From the NCBI RefSeq assembly GCF_016745095.1, contig NZ_CP067087.1, positions 124,001 through 188,000 of the forward strand: a stretch of DNA of 64,000 nucleotides, in the 5' to 3' direction. A program made the position numbers and the translations under genes. This stretch comes from Croceicoccus sp. YJ47 (GTDB taxonomy: Bacteria > Pseudomonadota > Alphaproteobacteria > Sphingomonadales > Sphingomonadaceae). This document shows, in pieces, positions 56,214-64,000 of this stretch; within the stretch, counting starts at the first letter, position 1, and each line of letters opens with the position of its first letter. The notes under the pieces were generated by a model, which ran no database searches, was not told the DNA's origin, and saw only the letters and a program-made list of their open reading frames with translations.

Positions 56214-58569
56214 AGCACGTAATTTTACCACTGGCGGCAATCGCTTTGGCAGGGCCCGCTCTTGCGCAGGATGAAAAACCACTCTTCGAGGCCTGCCCCG
56301 ATCTCACCATGGAAGAGATCGAGGCGATCGAGAATTATAAGGGCCAGTATGCGGAAAACGCCTGGTATGCGCGCGCCTATTGCGTGAGCGTGGAAGAGGC
56401 GCAGCGGCGGATGGAAATTCAGAACCGCGGTGCGATTGGCCCCCCGCACAGAGCCGGGGCCGCGCCCCGATACCGCGCCCGATGCCGATCCGGGTTCACT
56501 CCAGGTCATGCTGATGGAGAAGGAGCCGGACAGTTTCGCCGGGCTGTGGATCCAGCATCAGCCGGTCTATGGCGTGGCAGTGGCGTTCACCCGCAATGCG
56601 GCGGAAACGCTGGCGAAATATACCAGCGATCCGATCTACATTCCGGTGGAGCGTCCCGGTCCGACGCTGGTGGAATTGCGCGCGACGCAGGATCGCATGG
56701 TCGCGCTTCTTCGGCAGATGGGAATCAACTGGTTCGGCGCCGGTTCCGACATTACCAAAGGGACGGTCGAGATCGATCTGGGGCAAAGCGCCGACCCGAT
56801 CCGCGAGGCTGCCGCGCGCGGCGAGTTCGACCTTCCCGGCTATGTCGTGTTCAAGGAACCTGCACCATTCCCGTTTCCCGCGCCGCCCATTCCGGCAGGC
56901 GACACGCGCGTGAAGGGCTTCCCGCAGTTCGCCAATCGCACCGATGGGATGCCTCGCACATTGGTGGGAGTTCCGGATGTGCGCGCCCGCCTTGAGCTGC
57001 GCAACGGCTGCCTTTGGCTTTACCCTGAAGGCGAGGAGCCGAAAATCGCGATCTGGGAACAGAGCATGGCGCTGGAAATCTCCGACCCCGGCACGGTGGC
57101 GGTGATGAACCGCTTTTCCGGCGCAAAGGTTTATGTCGGCAGCGACGTGGTGCTGATGGGCTTGCAACCCGGCGAGGTCGAACCGCCAAAGGACGTCGTC
57201 GGCGCAAATGGCTGCCCCGGGCCCCTATCGCGTGGTGCGCGGCATCGTCCCCCGCGAGGTGTGGGACCAGCAGCAGCGCGAGGAAGGCATCGCACGCAGG
57301 CAGGCCGAGCTGGGCAACAAAGCTGCTGCACAGGCGGATTACGAGGCCGATATGGCGCTGCTTGCCGATCTGCAGACGTGGCGAGCTGATTTGCTGGCGG
57401 ATCGCGGCGATGTGGTCGCGGCAATCTGGATCGACGAGGGTCAGGGCACCGCGCACATCTTTCACACCGATGCCGTGACGAAAGAGGCACTGGTTCCCTC
57501 TACGCTGCAAAATTTCGTGGCTGCGCAAGTCGTGCCGCAGGGAGCAAATGCGCTGGAGGAAGCGCGCGCCGATATCGCCGCCCAGCTGGAGGCTGCCGGG
57601 GTCGAGGCGCAAGTCGCTGTCGATCCGCTTGGCGGGACGGTCGAAGTACGCCCGGCGGATATCGCTGCATTGTCAAAGGCGGCAATTGCCGGAAAGCTGC
57701 GTTTCCCCGCGCTGGTCCGCATCGCGGCGGAGAGCCAGAGCGCGATCTACCGGCAGGATATCCCGATCCGCAGCGATCCCGAGGCGATCTGGTATCCGCT
57801 GGAGGCGCATCCCGATTTCGCCGCGATCCGCGCGCTGGTGGAGGAAACTCCGCTCCCCTATTTCGAACCGCCCCCGCCCGGGACGCCTGTATCGCGGCAG
57901 GAATTGCGCAGGCCGTCGAAAGCCGGGTCGCTCCAGCAGACGCATTTCCTGATCGCTTACGGCCTCACACTCGACAGCATTCGTAAATTGCGCGCAGCGG
58001 GCTTCGACCCGATCGAGGCGCTCGACGCGATGAACGGTCGGCAGACGATCGAAAAACGGGCCATGACCGCAACCGATATCGTGGTTGCCGAGCCGGCGGG
58101 GATCGACATAGCGGACGAAGGGACCGACGGCTTTTCTTCGAGCGTCCGCTGGCGCGTGGTCGAGGTGTTGAAAGGCAGTGCGAAACCGGGCGACGAGCTG
58201 CGCCAGCGCCTTGCCTCCGGCATGCGTACCGATGCCGCGGGCGTGACCCGCTATGGGCAGGGGATGGACGATCCGACGCTGCTGCCCGGCCTGCCAAATT
58301 CGCTCGAACCGGGATCGCGCTGGGTCCTGCATCTCAGCGACGCGCTCTATCGCCATTCCGCCTATGTGCAGGGCGGCGAAGGTGCGGCGCGTACCGACGG
58401 CAAGTGGTACGTCAACGTGCCGTGGATGGCGCCGTCACTTCTGGACGATGACGGTATGGTCCGCCCCGTATCCGGTTTCCCTGAACCCGTAGCGCTCGAT
58501 GAACTGCGCGAGCGGATTGCCCCGATCCAGCACGCATTGGGTTTGGCGCAAGCAGGAGACAAGCAGTGA
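56210..58569 (+). pseudogene. Large multidomain exported protein, two frameshifts
   Basis: The joined product is about 785 aa. It has the signal peptide ILPLAAIALAGPALAQ and then a prodomain-like module FAGLWIQHQPVYGVAVAFTR. A 'DGC' domain follows (LRNGCLWLYPEGEEPKIAIW). A second copy of the first module reads VVAAIWIDEGQGTAHIFHTD. The C-terminal NTR/TIMP-like domain has ATDIVVAEPAGIDIA, VRWRVVEVLKGSAKPGDEL and LEPGSRWVLHLSDAL. One extra C in a run of six near 56445 and one near 57220 break the frame; both contexts favour sequencing error. The start overlaps the previous gene (ATGA). Confidence 0.75.
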
Positions 58570-59789
58570 TGCGCGGGGTTCTGCCAATTGTCGCGCTTGC
58601 CGCGCTGGCGCTACCGCAAGAGGCGCAGGCCTGCGTTTACACGCAGCATCCCGAAGACGTCGGCTATACCAGTGGCCAGTATTTCGCGAAGGAGATGCTG
58701 ACCGCCGCGACCTATGCCGATCTGGTACTGGTCGAGGACGATGGAACGCGGGGCGGTGGCGAGAGGCCAACCGGGATCATCACCCTGCGCACCATCGCCC
58801 GCTTCAAAGGCAACAGCGCCGACCGCTTTATCGTTTTCGGAAGCCCTCTGACCTTTTCATCGGACAAGGAGCGGATATTCAGCGCCCCCTTGCAGCATTT
58901 CACCAGCGAAACGGGGCAGGTCACGCCGTTCAGCTATACGGAGGAACGACCGACCTTACTCTTTCCGCAGGCGACCGCTCCCGGCAGTCCCCCGCCACCA
59001 CCGCCGCCTATGACCAGTTGCAGCCCGCCTGCACTGATGGCCGAGACCGGACGCTTCTACGTCGTCCTGCGCGATGCGGAAGGCCGGGTGCTCAACAGGC
59101 TCACGATGAGCGACGGCAAGACAGCTTCACCCAATTATCCCGCCTTTGGCTTCGTGCCGGTAACGTTGTCCGATGAGGATTTCTGGCTCTATTCGGTTCG
59201 ACTTGCGGCTGATGGAAATGTGCCGGACACTGCACCAAGGCTGCTGCATATCACGCCCGATACCGACCCGGCCCGCGTGGAACGCGACTTGCGCGCCGCC
59301 GGGGCGACGATCCGCGCGGCCTATTATGCGCGCGGCGCGTTCATCGAAGAAGTGCGCCCGTCGCCGCACGAGCAGGCCGCCCCGTGGTTGGCCAGCGCAA
59401 CGGATTATCTCGCGCAGAGTCAACGTGGCCAAATCGGCGACCCGCATCACGGCGCGGCGGAGTTCCTGCGCGCGAAGCTCTCCCCGCTGCGACGCTACGG
59501 AACCGGGCTCGGCTATGAAGTCGCGCAGGCCTTCACCCGCTCGGTGCGCGATATACAGCAGGCGAAAGCCTCCCCGCGCCTCATTGCGGTCGAAGTGGCG
59601 GGCGATCCACACGCCCTGGCCGGCAAGCCCTTCGTCACGCGCATCGCCCCGCTCGACCGGCAACCCGACCGCCTGCCGCAAGTGGACGGCGCGGACGAAG
59701 CAGAGACTTTCGCCGCCATGCAGCGGATCGAGCGCGATATCTGGCTGCTCAACGGCGGCGCAGGCAACAGGCAGGGGACTTTGCCGTGA
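58569..59789 (+). CDS. Exported protein with NTR/TIMP-like domain
   Basis: 406 residues. The signal peptide (GVLPIVALAALALPQEAQA) is followed by Cys directly after the cleavage point (ACVYTQHPEDVGYTSG). The N-terminal domain (TYADLVLVEDDGTRGG, then ITLRTIARFKGNSADRFIVF) matches the OB-like fold found in two sister proteins, with the initial Cys as in TIMPs. A proline run (PPPPPPP) separates it from an alpha-helical C-terminal half (TDPARVERDLRAAGATIRAA). No enzyme motif. The start overlaps the previous gene; the stop overlaps the next. Confidence 0.75.
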   Translation: MRGVLPIVALAALALPQEAQACVYTQHPEDVGYTSGQYFAKEMLTAATYADLVLVEDDGTRGGGERPTGIITLRTIARFKGNSADRFIVFGSPLTFSSDKERIFSAPLQHFTSETGQVTPFSYTEERPTLLFPQATAPGSPPPPPPPMTSCSPPALMAETGRFYVVLRDAEGRVLNRLTMSDGKTASPNYPAFGFVPVTLSDEDFWLYSVRLAADGNVPDTAPRLLHITPDTDPARVERDLRAAGATIRAAYYARGAFIEEVRPSPHEQAAPWLASATDYLAQSQRGQIGDPHHGAAEFLRAKLSPLRRYGTGLGYEVAQAFTRSVRDIQQAKASPRLIAVEVAGDPHALAGKPFVTRIAPLDRQPDRLPQVDGADEAETFAAMQRIERDIWLLNGGAGNRQGTLP

Positions 59790-60511
59790 GACGGGCGATC
59801 ATTTCTCCCCTCCTGATATGCGCCGTCCTGACAGGATGCGGCGAGCCGAACGACATTATCGTTCCAGAGCCGGAAATCATCCCGACCTCGGGCATTTCGC
59901 TGGGCGGGATGAGCTTCTTTTTCCCGGCTGGTCTGGAATTCGAGGGCGACACGGAAACCTGCCCCAACCGTGCCAGCGAATGCCCTTTGGGTGACGATAG
60001 CGTGCATGCGGTCTGGCGATCAGGCACCCTGCGCTTTGATTACGTCCTCGATCATTTCGGCAAGGCAATGACGGACGACGAATGGGGCGAGCCCATCACC
60101 ATCAACGGCAGGCCCGCCTTTCGCAAGATGTTGGATGATGGCGGCAGGCGCTATCTCATCACCAACCATTATGGTGGATCGGAAAGTTCGGCAGTGGCGA
60201 TCTGGCGGGAAGAGGAAGAGCCGATCTTCTGGGGCACCTGCCATGACGACGAAGATTGCGACGCGGTGTTGCAGACTCTCGCCAGTGTGACCATGCGCGC
60301 CGCAAGCCAGGAATGCGCGCTGATGTTCCCGCCGCCGCCGCCGGACTTCGTTCCGCCGCCCGACTATTGTGAGGATTGCTCGATCATTGCGCCACCGCCC
60401 GCTCCGCTGCCTGGCCCGGAACAGATGCAACCGGCAGCGCCGCCCCCTCCACCCGCACCCGGACCATCGGGGGCCGAGGCGCTCTGCAAGGAATATGTCG
60501 ATGAGGCATAA
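59786..60511 (+). CDS. Lipoprotein with proline-rich tail
   Basis: 241 residues. VRRAIISPLLICAVLTGCGE has a lipobox (LTGC). One domain (GISLGGMSFFFPAGLEFEGD, RSGTLRFDYVLDHFGKAM, YLITNHYGGSESSAVAIW) is followed by a Cys-containing loop (GTCHDDEDCDAVLQTL) and a long Pro-rich tail. The C-terminus (EALCKEYVDEA) overlaps the next gene by 11 bp in another frame. Function unknown. Its GTG start overlaps the previous stop. Confidence 0.72.
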   Translation: MRRAIISPLLICAVLTGCGEPNDIIVPEPEIIPTSGISLGGMSFFFPAGLEFEGDTETCPNRASECPLGDDSVHAVWRSGTLRFDYVLDHFGKAMTDDEWGEPITINGRPAFRKMLDDGGRRYLITNHYGGSESSAVAIWREEEEPIFWGTCHDDEDCDAVLQTLASVTMRAASQECALMFPPPPPDFVPPPDYCEDCSIIAPPPAPLPGPEQMQPAAPPPPPAPGPSGAEALCKEYVDEA

Positions 60512-62450
60512 GATCGCCGTGTTTGTCCCTTGCGTCGTCTCCGCGCCAATGCTGCTGGCTGCTTGCGCCGTCGCCGGCCCTTCGCGCGAGGCGCTGCCGA
60601 CACCTCTGCCCCCTGCGCCGCCGCCGTCGGAGCCGGGCGGGCTTGCGCCGATCACCGATGCCGTGAAGGCGCTCTATGGCGAATGGCGGCAGATGTCCGG
60701 CCCAGGTGTCTCGCCGGAAGACCGGCTCACGATCTGGAGCCCGATGTTCTCGTTTGGTAGCGGCTGCGAACTGACACAGGGACAGATGCGCGATCTGAGC
60801 GATGGGCGATACGCACTGGACGATTACACGCCCCTTGCCTCAAATTGCCAACCGCAGGGGCGGCTCGCCCCGTTCGATGCAGGCGAAGTGCGCATCGTGC
60901 CGGTCGATGACGACACCATCAGGATCGAGCGCGGTGGTGAGACATGGGTTTTCACCAGGGTCGACGTGGCAGCGACCGTCCCGCGCGAAAATTTCGTGCG
61001 CGGTGAGTGGCTGCTCGCGGACCGACGCGGCAGGCCCCATCGCGGCGAGGAGCTGACCCGCGTCACCTTCGGGTCGGAATACAGCGTGGATGCCGAAAAC
61101 TGCGATTTTGCGGCCAATGGCTGGCACACCGACCGCGACGGGGAAGTGCGCACGGGTGGCTCATACTACCGGATGAGCGCAAGTTGCCGTGTTGAGACGT
61201 TGGGCGACGAATTGGCGAAGCTCGGTGCCGAAGCAAGCTACCGCGCCGATCTGGTGGAGACCCGCATGACGGTGAGGATCGGAAGAGCGCAGGCGACACT
61301 CGTGCCCGCCGCGCGTTATCCGGAACTTGCGGTTGATGCCGAGGCCATCGCGCCGCATCCCCTGGCGGCCGAGCTTGCCGAAAAGGCGGCAGCGATGCCT
61401 GCCGAACAGCGCGTCGGGCTGGCGCTGAGGGCCGTCGGCCTGGGCGGCGAGGGAATGCCCCGCGTGGAGAATCCCGTCGATCCGCGCGCTCTTGCTTTCG
61501 CCGGAATGACCGCCTGGCACTACGCACAGGCGCAGGGGGCGGGGCTGCTGCCTGCTCCCGGCACGGAAGCGCGCAGTCTTGCCGAACGCTTTGCAATTGC
61601 GCCCATCGTCGTGCGGGCGGTGCTGGAAGGCATCCGCCCGGTCGACCGCAGTGACGGCCTGTCACTCGATTACCTTTACCGCGTGCGTGAAGGCTGGCGC
61701 GGCGAAAATCATAACGGCGACCTGCTGATCGTGCGGATGCCACCGCTGGAGGGCAAGAGCCGCTCGCCCGTCATCACGCCCGAACCGGGAGAGGAGGTGC
61801 TGCTGCTGGCGAGCCGTACCGGCTATCTCGCCGGGCGTCTGGTGGCAGGCGACCCCCCGTCTTTCGACACGCGCGTTGTGCAAATGACACTGCCGCTGAT
61901 GCGGATTGTCGATGGCAGGCTGGCCGAAGCGGTGGAAGGCGCGGACGTGCTGGGGGCGGCCAGCGATGTTGGGACGACAGTCGAACACGCACGCGCTTTG
62001 GCGGTGCAGGTCGATCACGGGATGGCCCGGATCGCGCCGCCCAGGTCGACCGACAGTTTCGGCAATCCGACGGTGCGGCGCTATTTCATAACCCGCATCG
62101 GCGATCGCGTGCTGCCCGATCCCACGCGCCTCTGGATCGAATACGACGGCAGCACGAATTTGGCCAATCCGAATGGTTATGGCGGTGTGACCGCGTTCCA
62201 TGATGGCTGCACGCCTGTCGGTGCGATAAGCGAAGGCGGCAGGACCATGGCTTTCGCAAACGCGATCGCTTGCCCCGGCGACTTGCCCGACGGGAATCCG
62301 ATCACGGAGCCTGTGGTCGCGCAAGTCGCGCAGTGGATCGATGCCAACTCCTTCCCCGACGTCATTTGTGTGAGCACTTGCCCCGAAAACCCGGAGTATA
62401 CCGTACCGCTGCCGGAGGGCGATGTGATCCTCAAAGCGATGCCGCGATGA
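60501..62450 (+). CDS. Large lipoprotein with META-like and NTR-like domains
   Basis: 649 residues from ATG 60501 (AAGGA at 60488-60492). The lipobox is LLAAC. It has two META-like domains at the N-terminus (YGEWRQMSGPGVSPED and FSFGSGCELTQGQMRD; then VRGEWLLADRRGRPHRGEEL with SVDAENCDFAANGW). Next comes an alpha-helical linker and an NTR-like domain (APIVVRAVLEGIRPVDRSDG, then YRVREGWRGENHNGDLLIVR). The C-terminal part (TAFHDGCTPVGAISEGGRTM) has paired Cys and resembles a third META-like repeat. Function unknown. It overlaps both neighbours. Confidence 0.75.
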   Translation: MRHKIAVFVPCVVSAPMLLAACAVAGPSREALPTPLPPAPPPSEPGGLAPITDAVKALYGEWRQMSGPGVSPEDRLTIWSPMFSFGSGCELTQGQMRDLSDGRYALDDYTPLASNCQPQGRLAPFDAGEVRIVPVDDDTIRIERGGETWVFTRVDVAATVPRENFVRGEWLLADRRGRPHRGEELTRVTFGSEYSVDAENCDFAANGWHTDRDGEVRTGGSYYRMSASCRVETLGDELAKLGAEASYRADLVETRMTVRIGRAQATLVPAARYPELAVDAEAIAPHPLAAELAEKAAAMPAEQRVGLALRAVGLGGEGMPRVENPVDPRALAFAGMTAWHYAQAQGAGLLPAPGTEARSLAERFAIAPIVVRAVLEGIRPVDRSDGLSLDYLYRVREGWRGENHNGDLLIVRMPPLEGKSRSPVITPEPGEEVLLLASRTGYLAGRLVAGDPPSFDTRVVQMTLPLMRIVDGRLAEAVEGADVLGAASDVGTTVEHARALAVQVDHGMARIAPPRSTDSFGNPTVRRYFITRIGDRVLPDPTRLWIEYDGSTNLANPNGYGGVTAFHDGCTPVGAISEGGRTMAFANAIACPGDLPDGNPITEPVVAQVAQWIDANSFPDVICVSTCPENPEYTVPLPEGDVILKAMPR

Positions 62451-63283
62451 GAATGCCGGCCTGTCTGCTGCCAATCGGGCTTGCCGCCTGCAGCCCGCAG
62501 GCTGACGAGCAGGCGCGCAATGCCTCTGCCGACGCTGCCATTCAGGAAACGCCTGCGCTGGAGGATATAGCTGGCAGGTGGCGCATCGTCAGCATCGACG
62601 GCGAAGCGCTGCCGACTGCGGAGAGCGAACCCTACCTTGCTTTCTCAGCAGATGCAGCCGGCGGATCGGTGGGTTGCAATCGCTTTGGCGGCACCACGCT
62701 CTATGCCGAAGGGCGCATCGCGGTGCATAGCTGGGGCGGAGATGCGATGGCCTGCATCGCGCCGCTGGCCACTTGGGAAAATGCGATTGCCGAACTGTTC
62801 CGGGCCTATCCGCAGGTCCGGTTAGCCGGGGACAGATTGCGCCTGAGGTCTGGAGAGCATGCGATCGAACTAACCCGCGATGACGGTGCGCAGCCACTGG
62901 ATCGCTCACCCGATCCGATGCGCATCCCAATTCGCGATCCGGTTTCCAAGGGGCTTGCCAACACAGAATGGACCGTCCGCGCACTGGACGGCGAGACGAC
63001 AAGTTCGAGCCCGTTGGACCGGCATCTGAGATTTTATGCGGACACGTGGCGGGGACTTGCATCCTGCGCGACCCTGTTTGGCACGTACCAAAGCGAGGGC
63101 AACCGATTGATCGTCGAAGGCGACATTGCCAGTACGGAGCAGAATTGCTCACCCCAATACGCGGCCCGAGACGACGCCTTCGCCGCACTCATGCGCGCCG
63201 ATCCGCACTTTTTGATCGGCCCCAACGGCGAATTGATCGTCGCAGGCGGAGACCATGTCCTGACGGGAGACAGGGCGCGATGA
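62447..63283 (+). CDS. Lipoprotein with tandem META (HslJ-like) domains
   Basis: 278 residues from ATG 62447 (ATGA overlap). The lipobox is GLAACS. The first META domain: IAGRWRIVSIDGEALPTAES, GSVGCNRFGGTTLYAEGRIA, MACIAPLATWENAIAELF with the conserved GCN and late Cys. The second: LANTEWTVRALDGETTSSSP, SCATLFGTYQSEGNRLIVEG and EQNCSPQYAARDDAFAALM. META domains occur in HslJ-type heat-shock lipoproteins and protease-inhibitor-like proteins. They are small stress-related envelope folds; the role here is unknown. Confidence 0.8.
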   Translation: MRMPACLLPIGLAACSPQADEQARNASADAAIQETPALEDIAGRWRIVSIDGEALPTAESEPYLAFSADAAGGSVGCNRFGGTTLYAEGRIAVHSWGGDAMACIAPLATWENAIAELFRAYPQVRLAGDRLRLRSGEHAIELTRDDGAQPLDRSPDPMRIPIRDPVSKGLANTEWTVRALDGETTSSSPLDRHLRFYADTWRGLASCATLFGTYQSEGNRLIVEGDIASTEQNCSPQYAARDDAFAALMRADPHFLIGPNGELIVAGGDHVLTGDRAR

Positions 63284-64000
63284 TACGGTTCGCCCTTTTA
63301 TTGCCTCTCGCCGCACTGACCGCTGCCTGTTCGCGCACCGACGACGCGGCGCTGCTGTGCAGCTTTGACGAGAACGGCAAGATCATCACGGAATCCGGAA
63401 GGAACACAGAGGCGTGCCTCGAGCCTATGGCAATGCCGCGTGGCGCCACGCAAGAGCCGACCGGCCGCCTCACGATCCTCGAGGCGCCACTTCCGCGGCC
63501 GTTTTCGGATCTCGACGGGAAATGGCCGCCCCATCCGGTCAACGATAAACCCGTACTTGCCCGACCGGCTGTTCCGCCCGCGCTTTCTTATTATATCCGC
63601 GCCTTCCCTCAGCCAGCAGAGCCCGCAGGTGATGTGCTCAGCATGGGTAGCGCGCACCCGATCGTGCTGCGCGACGGATGCTTCTTCCTCGACCGTGAAG
63701 GGGATGATGATCCACTGATCCTGTTTCCGTACTCCACCGCGCTTGTCGTGGATGAGGAAGGCTACCTTGCGTTCGGATCACGCTACGAACCCAACACGAT
63801 GGGCAACGTGCGCGTGGGGCTGACTGCAGCAACAGGTTGGTATGACGAACCTTCCGATCCCGATCCGGCGCTGGCCGAAGCCTGCGGGAACCACAAAGTC
63901 GTGAGTGTCACCTCCGTCAGTAATCCCTTTGCTGTTCCGGAAAGGTTCAATCCTGCCCTGCGTCGTTACGGCGAACGTAGCGGTGCGACCGAAAAACAGA
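63280..64000 (+). CDS. Lipoprotein with 'DGC' domain, cut by window edge
   Basis: At least 240 residues; no stop before the window ends. ATG 63280 overlaps the previous stop (ATGA). FALLLPLAALTAACSRTDD has a lipobox. After a proline-rich segment, residues 128-215 are a 'DGC' domain: IVLRDGCFFLDREGDDDPLI, AFGSRYEPNTMGNVRVGLTA and LAEACGNHKVVSVTSV. It is the closest sister of the first gene of the operon. The operon therefore goes on beyond the right edge. Confidence 0.78.
   Translation, partial: MIRFALLLPLAALTAACSRTDDAALLCSFDENGKIITESGRNTEACLEPMAMPRGATQEPTGRLTILEAPLPRPFSDLDGKWPPHPVNDKPVLARPAVPPALSYYIRAFPQPAEPAGDVLSMGSAHPIVLRDGCFFLDREGDDDPLILFPYSTALVVDEEGYLAFGSRYEPNTMGNVRVGLTAATGWYDEPSDPDPALAEACGNHKVVSVTSVSNPFAVPERFNPALRRYGERSGATEKQ

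Noticed and set aside
54602-64000. Secretion system or phage structural module
   Set aside because: No ATPase, pilin, secretin, portal, capsid or tail motif; all proteins are exported by simple signal peptides.

Overview
The window looks like part of a Sphingomonadales chromosome (Erythrobacteraceae or Sphingomonadaceae type). The reasons are high GC, two TonB-dependent receptors, many exported lipoproteins, Sphingomonad-style sugar genes and an Ada/2OG-oxygenase pair. No rRNA, tRNA, CRISPR array or phage module was recognised. This is an accessory, partly decaying region: at least 13 genes are broken by single-base indels, in-frame stops or truncation, and six IS6-type and two IS5-type insertion sequence remnants are scattered through it.

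Layout. 0-11.4 kb: the end of a siderophore-type TonB receptor, a propeller-amidohydrolase, an AraC regulator, broken AraC/GyrI and MarR regulators, Ada with a broken 2OG-Fe(II) oxygenase partner, and an SDR. 12-20.3 kb: a TonB receptor, a DUF1080 (3-keto-glycoside hydrolase type) protein, a phytanoyl-CoA-dioxygenase-like protein, and divergently a xylose-isomerase-like protein plus a DUF6379 protein. The last two resemble the two subunits of C-glycoside deglycosidases. A TetR regulator and the remains of a GH106-like rhamnosidase follow. 20.7-32.8 kb: an intact GH106-like rhamnosidase, the tail of a GMC oxidoreductase, and a complete L-rhamnose route in two divergent units (isomerase and bifunctional aldolase/dehydrogenase, both frameshifted; kinase, L-lactate dehydrogenase, MFS transporter, DeoR regulator). 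A 13-bp pseudo-palindrome, TAATC(G/A)G(C/T)G(A/C)TTA, lies upstream of the TonB receptor, the dioxygenase/DUF1080 pair, the isomerase/DUF6379 pair and the rhamnosidase. It suggests one regulon for uptake and breakdown of a rhamnosylated, possibly C-linked, glycoside.

32.8-41.3 kb: IS remnants, a ThuA-like protein, a diguanylate cyclase, and an aldo/keto-reductase cluster in which four of five genes are broken. 41.3-54.4 kb: small housekeeping-like genes (DUF427, SRAP/YedK, OsmC, hydrolases, GNAT, thioredoxin-like, two transglutaminases) separated by copies of a degenerate intergenic repeat.

54.6-64.0 kb: eight start-stop-overlapping genes for exported proteins and lipoproteins. They share a small set of domains: a 'DGC' beta domain in four proteins, an NTR/TIMP-like fold in three, META/HslJ domains in two, and a prodomain-like module. 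I can assign no function to this operon. It is the best candidate here for an undescribed system, and it continues past the right edge.
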